Positions 23,050 to 34,078 of a stretch of DNA of 64,000 nt are shown in pieces (the first letter of the stretch is position 1; every line of letters starts with the position of its first letter). The position numbers were made by a program, and so were the translations under genes. Source of the DNA: Selaginella tamariscina (taxonomy: Eukaryota; Streptophyta; Lycopodiopsida; Selaginellales; Selaginellaceae); assembly GCA_003024785.1 (NCBI GenBank), contig PUQB01000078.1, positions 1 to 64,000 on the forward strand, given 5' to 3'. Below the pieces are notes generated by a model. The model saw only the letters and a list, made by a program, of their open reading frames with translations. It was not told the DNA's origin and made no database searches.

Positions 23050-26000
23050 TTAAGCTTCAGAAAACATACATTCCCTTGCAGTTTTGTTAATCGTGACTTT
23101 ATCAACGCTTCTTGACATCCACCCATATCGAATGGATTTAACATTTATAAAACATGCTGGGTCTTTTTGATTGGGAGACCATGTTTTCTCTAGGCATCCA
23201 TTATATCTTTCGCTCTCCTTCTCGTGTCGCCTTTTTTGTGGTTTGAACCATGCAACCTTAACAATACTATTTTTTGTGATTACTTCAGGTGTGTCGATAA
23301 TTTGACCCATCCAAATAGGCTGATTATATGACGCATCTGGAGTAATGAGAACCATCATTAGTTTTTGAAGATCCTTGCAGCAATCAAAGTATGCTTTAGG
23401 TTTTTGGTTCCTTTGTCCAACAAAATGTGGGGTTTGCACTTCCACATCACTACTGGCTTCTATGTCGTCTTGCTCAGTGATGTCATTTCAATCTCCTCTC
23501 GCCACCTTGTTTTAGGCCAAAAGGGTGTTGCAATTCTGTACTTGTGACAGTAGGCCCTTCCAACTCTCGAACAACAGTCTCCCAATAGTTGACCACATGC
23601 TTATATAGTTCTGAGTAACCAGTTGCCTTATCAGAATTCTTTGGCATCGATTTTTGAACCCATGCCACATATTTTTTGATGCCATCAATAATAACCTCTT
23701 GTTCCTTGAGCTGGGCACTCAATGGAATAGGGTCTGGTTGTCCTTCTGGGAGAAGTGGCTTTCCATCCTCTCCACTTTTGAAGAGCATTAAGCCCTCTTT
23801 CGGTAACCACTCCTGCTCTGATGGCCGTAACTTGTACTGCATAATAGGTATACCATCTCGTATGGAGAAAAAGAATTGTAGCGGCACAAGGTGACCAACT
23901 AAAGAATCACTCCCTTCTTTTATATACTCCTTGAGAAATTTTTTGAAGTCTGGCACCTCAGTCACAAGCAAAGCACAACTTTTTTTGGAGATGCAATTTT
24001 CAAAAAGATTCATCATATGCGGTAAGGTAAGTGCACTTGTCCTTTTTGTAGAGTTGGAGACCTTGCTGAAGAACGCATCAATATCTTCATGAGTGTGACC
24101 AACCATAAGGAAACTGAGCGTGATTGTTTCAAACACACCTTTGGCAACAAGCATTGACAAGTATGCTAGCACATATCTAGAAAATAAAAGTAAGTATGAG
24201 CTTGAGAAACCCTTAAGTAAAATGATTTACCTATTTTTGTTCTCGCCTGCACAATTATCCATCTGTAAAAGCAAATGACGAGGAAGCTTATTTGATGTTG
24301 AGGACACATGTACACTATTTGAGCTAGATCCCTCCACTGAACCTGAACTCTCAACAGGGCCATCTGTTTTTTGTGCAGGTTGCTGACAATGCCTCTCATA
24401 TTCCCAAGTAGCCTCAAGTGCAGATGGTTCATGAGAGCATTATGTAAAGGTTGAAGGTGTTGTTTCTTCACTTTGAGATCACTGATAGGACTTGTCTGTG
24501 AGTGGGCTTCAAGGTTTCTGAAACACATGGCTAACGACCCAATAGTGAAATTGGAGTCGCTAGACCAATGTGGAAGTGAAAAGTGTCCATATGACTCACA
24601 ACCGTGTCCATGTGTTAGCACACCTGTCAATGAAATCGGAAGTTTCATGACATTTCCAAGGCACTTTGGTGTTGCAAAGAGCTTTGGAATGCTGGTCTTT
24701 GAATGATCCATCTTGTCATGGATCAAGCACAGGTACTCTGATGGGCGTGACACAGAAAGCATGCGGTGTGCATAGTACTGAGACCGGCAAGTTTGTTGTG
24801 CAATCATGTGGGCCTCCATCTTCCTTTGAATGGTAGTGATCTCCACCAAGGTTTTTGCACAAGCCTCTGCAGCCTTCAATGATGTACAAGTGTCACACTT
24901 AGAAAAGCTAGAGTGTTTTGCAATCTCCACATCCTTAAAATGAGTATTCCATATGTTGTTGAAGGTACCAGTGCAGATTGCTTGGAGCCCCATCAAACTG
25001 AGGCACTTGTTCACATGTTCACACAGTTTCAATTGAGTGTAGATTGAAGGTAAAACCTTGAGATTTTCCCTGACCCCTGCATTTGTGGTTCGGCATTTGT
25101 GAGGCATCCTGTCTGCATTTGCTTCCACAAAAGCCTTGAGTATCTCTATGGCTGCCATGATGTGAGAGCGGGTTTTGACCAAGCCAGTGTTCCCATGAAC
25201 TGAGGTTCGCGCTCCATCTAGCCACTCATCCCTCCGACGGTAGAACGTGGTCTTTGGGATCCCGTATATACTGTACCAAGCTTTGAAGCAGATGGCCACC
25301 TTATTAAATACCATGGATGTACTCTGATAACCTGTGTCCGAGGCCATTCCATCAATACACCCAGTTAGTGCAGCATATACAAACTCATGCCTTTGCTTTT
25401 GGGTGAGCATACGAAAGACATGTCTACATTGGGTAATTTCATTCCGGTCTGCCATCTGACAACACTTCTTCTTGCAACAGTCAATCGTGGAAATGCTCGT
25501 AACACTTTCGGAAGATGTAGGATCCATCTTTACCCTCTTGCTGAAACTTGCAGGGGAAGATCTACAACCCATGAATCGCCTTTTTCTTACAATAGGACCA
25601 ATGCAAGGAACCTCTTCAAATATGAGTTGTTCTTCCGGGTTGTTATTATTGAAATCCAACCCAGAATATGTTGAACCATCTTGCCGTCTTAATTCAGATG
25701 TTCGCCACCTCACGAGGGATCCAGGATACAATGTGCCATTAGGTGAAACCTCTGTCACAACTACACCCACGAAGTCGGACCCTAGTTTCTCTTCTGACAC
25801 TGCTTCCATTGGATTTATAGCTGTGATGATGCCTCTTCCGACTTCAATCTCACGAAGAAAGAGAATCACCTCATCCATTACAGCAGGCAAGCCATCATCT
25901 GGTAAACTCGTGCTACTATTTGTTTGTGACTCTGCATATTTGTGTCAGCCTTGACTTCATCCAAATTCCACAATACAGGAGAACCCTCCTCAAATTCCAT

Positions 26001-26171
26001 TCCCAGAACCTCAACATGCTTGTAAATGGTGTTCACCCATACGTACACACAAGATCCTTGGGCAATATTGTGACATGATGCATTATTATCTCGAACTTCC
26101 ACAGTTCCAGTGCCAACTATCTCGTTGTTCCGAAGAAGACATACTTTATCTCCAGTATTAAACATATTGTC
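23050..26171 (-). pseudogene. DDE-type transposase gene, element II copy (least broken)
   Basis: Translation on the minus strand starts near ATG 26,165, after an acceptor GTGCAG at about 26,172, and runs to a stop at 23,050. It has a 54-base intron at 24,177-24,230. A single uninterrupted frame of more than 500 residues (25,890-24,240) covers the second TNP1-like module, the Cys-rich region (CCKKKCCQ), IPKTTFYRRRDEW and LIHDKMDHSK. The exon after the intron carries VGHTHEDIDAFFS. The full product would be about 1,020 residues. Breaks remain near 25,930 (lost bases after VKADT), in the 24,420 region and at about 23,520 (HPFGL instead of HPFWP). The final 23,050-23,445 segment is well conserved in all copies. 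Confidence 0.8.
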
Positions 26172-26315
26172 CTGCACATAAATAATTGTATTATTTATGA
26201 TATCTGTTTATGCAATATTTTAAGAAATCTGAATTACGGTTACTTAATAATATGCATATGCAATAATACATAATTATGTTTAGAGATAATATCTCATGTT
26301 TGATTAATACAACTG

Positions 26316-27045
26316 ATGGGCGGGATTAATCCCGCCCACGAATCCCTCCGACGAGGAACGGTCGGCGGGATTAATCCCGCCGCCGACTCAACCCCTTCGG
26401 AGAGAGTCGGCGGGATTAATCCCGCCTTGGACTCCCTCCGACAAGGAAGAGCCGGCGGGATTAATCCCGCCGCCTCTTCCTCCTCGGGGGAGTCCGGCGG
26501 GATTAATCCCGCCGACTCTCTCCGACGAGGAAGGGAGTCCGGCGGGATTAATCCCGCCGACTCATCCTCGGAGAGAGTCGGCGGGATTAATCCCGCCGGA
26601 CTCCCCGAGGAAGAGGCGGCGGGATTAATCCCGCCGGCTCTTCCTTGTCGGAGGGAGTCCAAGGCGGGATTAATCCCGCCCACAATTCTTACGACGGGGA
26701 ATGGGTGGCGGGATTAAACCCGCACATAACTCTCTCCAAAACTATGATTTCAAAGAGATCTCGGGATAAATCCTGTCCCCAAATCTTTAAAACAGGGAAG
26801 TGGTGGCGAGATTAATCCCGCCACCCCTTCCCTGCCTCCTAAAATGGTTGGCGGGATTAATCCCGCCGACAACTCTTTCTAATAAATTCTGGTAACTCTT
26901 CATCAGTTGAGAAGGTTATCGACGGGATTAATCCCGCCACTCTTTTTCAGTGGCGGAGAAGCATTGCCCGGGAGATGGTGGCGGGATTAATCCCGCCACC
27001 TCTTCGAAAGGCGAAAAAGAAATGGCCGGATTAATCCCGCCGCCC
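26316..27045. repeat. Palindrome array, transposase side, element II
   Basis: About fifteen copies of GGCGGGATTAATCCCGCC or close variants are present, the best preserved set in the window. Spacers contain CTCTCCGACGAGGAAG and its complement, so neighbouring units often form longer inverted pairs. The array lies entirely between a consensus-like splice donor at 27,210 and the acceptor at 26,172, that is, inside the presumed first intron of the transposase gene. Confidence 0.92.
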
Positions 27046-28970
27046 GGTTAACCTAGAATATTAAGTTAAAAGGATATTTAAACGGGATAAATCCCTAACG
27101 GAATATATTATAATCCTAATGCATTCCTAAACCCCTAAATTGTAATTTTAAGAGAGAATGTAAGAGAGTGAATCTTTATAAGTATTTTTAAATTTGTTTA
27201 TAATACTTACTTGTAAACAGCACTGAAGGCGCCGTGCTTTCCTATAAAGAATAGCACCCAATTTAATCTCGCTCCTGAGATGATCACTATGAAGAAAAAA
27301 GAAGATCTAAAGAGTGAAAAATACAGAAATGAAGAAACCCTTGCCGGAGAAAGAACCAGATCTGAATTTGAGTGGGAAATTAAATGCATTTTCAAATTTA
27401 CATGTCAGACCGACAATACATATGTCAGAAATTCAAATTTTTTAAAAAGAACAGAAAATAAAATTTAAGATGAGTTGACACAAATATCCGACACTCTGAC
27501 ATATATACTCTCCAGTTCCAATGAGTATTTTAAAATTGCATTTAATGTTATTCAAGTGATTCAAGCTGTTTAATATTACGAAATTTTAGACTATATTCTA
27601 CATTCTTAGTATTCAAGTATATTTATATTATATATATATATAAATATATACTTATACAATAAATAAATTGATATATTATTATGTATCATTTAAAATATAT
27701 TCATAGTCTGTTTATTATTATTATTTTCTTAATTACTCGAGTATTTAGTTTTCATTTCCTAGTATCAATGGGATATTCTTTAATATTTTATTAATATTTG
27801 AAGAATATTCTAATATTAAACCTGATTATCATAATTAAATTAGTCTTGTTCTTAATTATTGCAGTAATTATTCTACATTTGTATATATTAATGGGATTTT
27901 CTCAATTAATTTGTTATTATTTCAAGAATATTCATGTGTTAAAACCTTATTATCAATATTAAATTAATACACACTATGAACATATTTTAAATTATACATA
28001 ATAATACATCATTTTATCTAATATATAGTCATATATATTTTAAATATATATTAATATCATTTCCTTAATTACTTGAGTAATTAATCTTCTTTATATTAAT
28101 GGGATATTCTTTATTATTTTCTTATTATTCCAAGAATATTCCAATATTAAACATGATTATGATAATTAATTTAGTTAATTATTTGAGTACTTAATTTACA
28201 TTTGTATATATTAATGGGATTTTCTCAATTAATTTCTTATTATTTCAAGAATATTTCAATGTTAAACCTTTTTATCAATATTAAATTAATATATATTATT
28301 AAAACTATATATGGCTATATATTAGATAAAATCATATATTATTATGTATAATTTAAAATATGTTCCTAGTGTGTTTATTAATATTTTTCTTAATTATTCG
28401 ATGTTTGTTTTGCACACATATATAAACACAATCATAAATTTACACACGCATTACAAGAACTTACAAAAACACATATGCACACACATGCACAACCCTAAAC
28501 CAAACTGAAGAAATAGGTTGCTTCTTTATTGAAAACATCATGTTCAACGCATGTATGATATATGTACTCAATCTGTGTGACTGTATGTAACACATTGAAT
28601 TTACATGTGTAATATTTATATTAAGCTTGTTGGGAGCAAACCCTAAACCCTAAACCCTAAACCCTAATATGTAACACAATGAATTTACTCATGTAATATG
28701 TATGTATGTCTGTGTGTATACACGTGTGCATGTATATATGTGTACTCTGTATGTATATATGTGTACTTTCTGTCTTCTCTCATACATACACACCATGCAT
28801 GATCCATGTTAATATGTACTGTCTCTCTTCTCTCAAACATATACACCATGCATGATCTATAATATGTACTCGGTCTCTCTAATATTATGTACTAATATGT
28901 GTGTATGTCTGTGTGTATACACGTGTGTATGTATATTATGTGTGTGTTTTTATCTCGCTAAGCCCCTCGA
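27046..28970. other. AT-rich centre of element II with possible transposase leader exon and AAACCCT tract
   Basis: The segment 27,211-27,300 (minus strand) is conserved in all copies and ends in CAA|GTAAGTATT. Spliced to GAC at 26,171, its frame (HLRSEIKLGAILYRKARRLQ) would run into DNMFNTGDKV without a stop, so it may be a coding first exon, though the ATG is not clear. AAACCCT repeats occur at about 28,638-28,668 and shortened CATGCATG units at 28,790-28,860. The remainder is AT-rich with no gene seen. Confidence 0.4.
28638..28668. repeat. Interstitial plant telomere-type repeat (CCCTAAA)n, element II
   Basis: Four CCCTAAA units occur in a row. The equivalent TTTAGGG tracts are at about 9,583-9,606, 44,187-44,214 and 44,468-44,496 in the other elements. 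They are therefore part of the transposon, not a chromosome end. Confidence 0.85.
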
Positions 28971-30376
28971 GCGGCAGGATTAATCCCGCCGCTATATGGT
29001 TGGGGCCATGGCGGCGGGATTAATCCCGCCGCTCACCCATGCCCTGCGCGGAATGCGGCGGGATTTATCTCGCCGGCAATGGCCTGTGTGAAGGTTCTAA
29101 TGGGCGGGATTAATCCCGCCGGATTCCGCGCAGGGCATTTACAGGGGATGGGCGGCGGGATTAATCCCGCCGCCGAGGCTCACGCAGGCCATGGGCGGCG
29201 GGATTAATCCGCCGCTCTTCGGTTTGCGTAGAGCGGCGGGATTAATCCCGCCGCCCAGGGAATTCACGCAGGACATGAACGGCGGGATTAATCCGGCCCC
29301 ACGCTCATGCCCTTCGCGGAGCGGCGGGATTAATCCCGCCGCTCAGGCACTTCCGCAGGATATAAGCGGCGGGATTAATCCCGCCCCCACCCATCCCTGT
29401 TCAAAAATGCCGCAGCCAATATATATGTGTGAGCGCATGATTTACGAGAGGGCGGCGGGATTAGCCTCCGAACCTTCATTACCCGGTGGCGAGATTAATC
29501 TCCGAACCTTCATTACCCCATTGGTATGTTGAATCAATCCCGACTAACTCTGTCTGAGACGGAGAAGGTTTACAAAATACCAATGGAGGGAACTGAGAAG
29601 GGTGGTGGGATTAATTTCACCATCCCTTACATGGTGGGCGGGATTAATCCCGCCGCGTACGCATGCCCTGCGCGGAATCGGGCGGGATTTATCCCGCCGC
29701 CATTGGCCTGCCTGAAGGGCCTAGGCGGCGGGATTAATCCCGCAAGATTTCGCACAGGGCATTGGCGTTCGGCGGGATTAATCCCGCCGACTAAGGCCCG
29801 AGTGAAGGGCCTGGGAGGCGGGATTAATCCCGCCGGACGCCAATTCCCCTCGGAATCGGGCGGGATTAATCCCGCCGCCATTGGCCTGTCTGAAGTGCCT
29901 AGGCGGCGGGATTAATCCCGCCCGATTCCGCGCAGGGAATTGGCGTCCGCGGGATTAATCCCGCCGCATAGGGACCGAGTGAAGGCCCTGGGCGGCGGGA
30001 TTAATCCCGCCGAGTCTTCAATGCCTGTTGGAGGAATGAATCCCGCCACCCTTCCTTTTTTTTCTCCATTGGTGAGTCGGACCAATCCCAAACGTTTCTG
30101 TCTGAGACGTAGAAGGTTTTCAACATACCAATGGAGAGAATTGGGAAGGGTGGGGAAATTCATTTAACCATCACTTACATGGTGGGCGAGATTAATCCCG
30201 CCTCCTTTCTGGAGTCACTGAAGGGGTGTGAGAAATAAATCCTGCCCAGTTCTCTCTGAGACCGAGAAGGGTGGCAAGATTAATTCCGCACTCCCGTTCA
30301 AGGCCTCCAGAAAGGTGGCGAGATTAATCCCGCCCACTCTTTCAGGAGGCATTGAAGGGGTGGCGAGATTAATTTC
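28971..30376. repeat. Palindrome array, ParB side, element II
   Basis: More than twenty variants of GGCGGGATTAATCCCGCC have spacers of two alternating types, one like CCTAGGCCCTTCACTCGGGCC and one like GCCAATGCCCTGCGCGGAAT. An extra inverted pair CTCCATTGGT...ACCAATGGAG flanks a TCTGAGACG-containing loop at 30,064-30,136, with a second version at 29,515-29,590. The long frames running through this block are translations of the repeat (GGINPA / AGLIPP) and are not genes. Confidence 0.92.
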
Positions 30377-30483
30377 CATGTGAATATATATGTGTATTAG
30401 TATATATAAGTTGCATATCTCATTTTATTTACTTTTATCATCTTATCATAATATTTCGAGTAAAAGCTAGGAATCTATGTAAA

Positions 30484-30568
30484 ACTGTCCAGAGCTCACA
30501 TTTGTGGTGGTTCTAAAACGAAATGTTATCTTTCTTTTGCACTAACACAAATGTGAGCTTCGGACAGT
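30484..30568. repeat. Conserved hairpin, element II
   Basis: The arm ACTGTCCAGAGCTCACATTT pairs with the segment ending GGACAGT at 30,568, including CACAAATGTGAGC. The stem is about 21-23 bp with one or two mismatches and the loop about 40 bases. It lies about 100 bases before the splice acceptor of the ParB-like gene and is kept in all three elements. Confidence 0.75.
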
Positions 30569-30671
30569 TAATTACGTCTACTTCTCTCTGTGTATTATTT
30601 TTGTATATTCGGGTTTATACAAGTGTGTGTGCGTTTTTATATAATTTATATTTATAGTGTATTATTTTGCA

Positions 30672-33600
30672 GAAGGACGATTTGATCAAACAAGGAGATC
30701 GAGTCATTAGTATGGAGTCGTCGTCAAATTCTGGGTAAGAATTAAAATAAAATCTGTTATACTCGGATACTTGAACTAATCATTTTTGTATTCAGATGTG
30801 GAATTGAGTGACATTAAAGACAAGAGCAGGAGAAGAGATGGGCAGGGGGATTCTGGAATCAACTTGGCCATATTTTAAGATAAATGGGAAGCGCATTGGA
30901 GCAACCATGGTTGCTGTCAAATTAACCTCTGTCACATCTCATGGACAAGCAAAACAATGGAAAGTAGATTCGCTAGTCAAGCACCCGAAAGCAGGCTGCG
31001 AACCCAGATTGGACGATGCTCGACAGATATGCCTTGTTCCATCCAATGTCACGTTCTCGGATCCAGAGGTCGTCAGTTACAACATTAATCTCGGGTGGTT
31101 TTGTCGACTTGTGGATAATGACGTTCACGTGTTCACTAATGATGTTGACCTTGGAGTTCTTCTTCAACTCAACGAAAGCCCATCTATGGAGGGGATCCAT
31201 CTGGATGTCTACTTCGAAGATCTTCAGACTCATCGAGTAGGTGTATTGTCAGGAGATATTGCTTCACAATACAGAAAATCAGCAAGTGGAGCAATCTTCC
31301 CTCTTCACATTGAAGAAGAACACAGCGACATCATAAGGAGATTGAGAGGGTGGCTCGGTCTCAGGTTCTCTACAGATCACGTTCAATTTGCTTAGGAAGC
31401 TTCGGGAGCTGGAAGAGTGTGCCGAGAACACTAGAACAGCTGCAGTCGGGGATCACACATGTTGATTCGGATCGCAAAAGAAAATCATCAATCGTTTTGT
31501 CAGCTGCACCTGTGGCATCTCATGCTGCAATAAGTCACAAGGAAATGATGTTGGATGATAAGATTTATCCTTGTAGGGTTAAATATTGCAGCGTCAACCC
31601 AAACTTCAATTACAGGCCACTCAACCAGGAACGTGTAGCTGAGCTCATGGAGAAGATGAAGGACGACAATTCTTATACCGTTCCACATAATGCTGTTTTG
31701 TGTCCATACTATGAAAGAAGGAAGGGTGCTGACAAAGTCTGGATCACAACACCAGAACAACTCATGAAGATTCAGACGGAGAATAAAAGATCTATCAAGT
31801 ACTACATCATTAGTGGCCAGCACACAATAACGGCAGCCCAACGACTTCTCGATGAACACAACAAAGGAACGATGGCAACAAAACTTTCCGAGCATACCCG
31901 TGAGAAGCTGACAAAAAGATCGGCGTTTTTAGCTAAGCCGAATCTCACAATCGAGCAGTACCATAAGTTATCGGCGGAATGGGACGCTGCCGACACCAAC
32001 CACTACAACAGCAAAATATGGGAGAAGTTTAAACACACGCGAGCCGTGTGGGAATCTCTTCAGCGACCACAAAGAGCTACCGCAGGGAATACACAATCTG
32101 CGGAATACCGGGTAAGCAAATTGTTTGGGCGGGATTTATCTCGCCGGTATATTAATCTGTCTTTTTCCTCAGAGAGTTGAAGAAATTGCAGCAGTTGATT
32201 TTGCCCAGGTGGGCGGGAAGGAAACATCATTTCTGATGATGTTGATTTCTTGCCCCGAAGATAGGATCTTTGCCAAATGGTTGGGGATTATGGAATCCTT
32301 TTCAAAAGGAACACTGAAGAAGAAGCAGACAAGTGAAGGGGAGCCCTCAGAAAAGTCTGCAAAGAAACCCAGTAAGACGCCGAAGGCTAAGTCTGTTCAA
32401 TCTACAAAGGATGTAGACAACGATTTCAAGCTCACATGGTTGAAGCCTTTAAATGGAACAACGATGGAGGAGATGGAAGTCTTGGCTGATTTGGTGATCG
32501 ATGGCAAACTACAAATTAATAACAGCAGCCCAACCTCTCCTTTTCATCTCAAGGCAATGGAGTTGAAGACGGTCAGGCATTTCAAGGAGTGGTTGGGAAT
32601 ACACTGCCACAAACTGGGTTGGACCTCGACTTCAACATATGAAGAGGTTAGCAAATATTTGCATGTGACGAACGATGATATGCTTGTCGAATGGGTGAAC
32701 CAATCGGAAGATCTAGGCAAGAATCTATTGCACGCCAACGCCAAAAAGGAGAACATTGGGATGACGTCTCTTCTCTTATGGCAGTCCTTCAGCAGCGGAG
32801 AACCGAATTGAACCTTATAAAGGAGGATGCTACGAATCACGACAAGCCCTACAGATGTTTGTTGTTAGATTCGGAGACTTTATGGGGTAACATCACTGCT
32901 TGTAGGAAACCGTTTCAATTGTTCGTGATGGATCGGCGGGTGTCAAAAAATCTTTCGACAGATAGGGCACTAGAGGATCTGGTGGAGAAACTTAGCCGTG
33001 CAAGCATATACATAGAAGGTATTTATTATTGAATTCATGCTTGCGCTCTTCACTGATACCTACTTTTTCAGGTATTTATTTCTTGATTCTTGCTCATGTC
33101 ACCGATACTTTTGCCTTCGCCTTCGCCAAGAAGAATAGACATCGTTGGACAGGATTTTATATGAACGATGCTAATCCCAAGTGCATTGATACTGTTGTTC
33201 ACTTGGTTGTTAGGAATGCGCCAAACAATTTCAAGCTTCCAAATGACTGGCCAGGCATCTGTTTGCACTCCAACGGCCCTGAACCTCCATCCGATACACC
33301 GATAGGTATGAGTGACGTATTCGGCAATGTACGTTATCCAAACATTACAAGTCAAGCGGCACGGAGCATCGTCAACTTGATCAGGGGTCCTCACAGTGAT
33401 GCGTGGGTTTTTGACTACTGCACTAGGGGGTCCGTCTTGAAGGAGTGTTACCTTCGGCATACATGTGTGTTTGCCGTTGAGAAGGATAAGACCATGGTTG
33501 AGGACCTGAACAAGTGGATAGATTGGGTCTCAACTGAGTACCCCAACGAATCCATAAAGGCGTATTTGAGAAAGTTCCCTCCAGATAAGTGCGATAGCTC

Positions 33601-33814
33601 TGAAGGTGAATCTGGTTCAATCTCGGAGTCTGAGAACGAACATCAATCAGATATTAGACCGGAAGTTATCTCGAGGAGTACAGAACATTCGCACACTCCA
33701 GGACCCATGGAAACATCAATAGAAGATGCAGAAGATCTTGAACCATCTCACAAGCGGCTTAGACCTTCTTCGCCTCATTCAGAAGGTAATAGCGAAGAAG
33801 AATTGATAGAGTGA
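30672..33814 (+). pseudogene. ParB-like / DNA methyltransferase-like fusion gene, element II copy
   Basis: Exons inferred from splice sites are 30,672-30,734, 30,796-32,111, 32,173-33,018 and 33,072-33,814, giving a product near 980 residues. Exon 1 may start upstream (KDDLIKQGDRVIS is open before the ATG at 30,712). The N-terminal 200 residues are unrecognised. Next comes a ParB/sulfiredoxin-like domain: YRPLNQERVAELMEKM (~31,610), then YYIISGQHTITAAQRLLDE (~31,800). A Lys-rich linker (32,320-32,400) follows. The C-terminal half has LLLDSETLWG (~32,860) where beta-class methyltransferases have their catalytic DPPY, and YPNITSQAARSIVNLI then AWVFDYCTRGSVLKECYL (~33,345-33,450), resembling their SAM-binding FxGxG segment. 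The tail is acidic with KRLRPSSP. A lost base near 30,808, frame changes at 31,330-31,450 and an insertion near 32,765 break this copy. ParB-like assignment moderate; methyltransferase assignment weak. Confidence 0.6.
32127..32145. repeat. Single decayed palindrome inside an intron of the ParB-like gene
   Basis: GGGCGGGATTTATCTCGCC lies in the 61-base intron 32,112-32,172. The same intron in the other copies carries the same unit (5,490-5,507 and 39,545-39,563). This is a member of the array repeat family far from the arrays. Confidence 0.7.
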
Positions 33815-34078
33815 TGAATAGTTGTAAATGAGTGTAACATAAGGCATTTTTGTATATTTCTTTTATATTTGTACAGAAAATAAATTCTCAAGGATTAATG
33901 AAGCTTTTAGTTCAAACATGGGTCACACATTAACAAGGTAAATAATATACCTTGATAATTTTAAGGTCAGCTAATTATCATTTTGCAGATGTAATGAAAT
34001 AATTGAGAACATGGATTTTCAGCATTGCCATGAGGTAAGAGAGGGGTTTGGCGACAATTTCTTGTGCCACATGTCAGA

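Noticed and set aside
26294..26717. Long open frames on both strands reading GGINPA / AGLIPP repeats, also at 29,191-29,915, 41,556-42,516 and 46,414-46,734
   Set aside because: They are six-frame translations of the GGCGGGATTAATCCCGCC array. The same repeat is open on both strands and unit spacing changes frame, so no protein is supported.
26316..27045. CRISPR-like array (short repeats with spacers)
   Set aside because: Repeats are palindromic, spacers are themselves repeated and vary in length, there are no cas genes, and the context is a eukaryotic transposon.
28638..28668. Chromosome end (telomere)
   Set aside because: The tracts are only about four units long, internal, and repeat at matching places inside each transposon copy.
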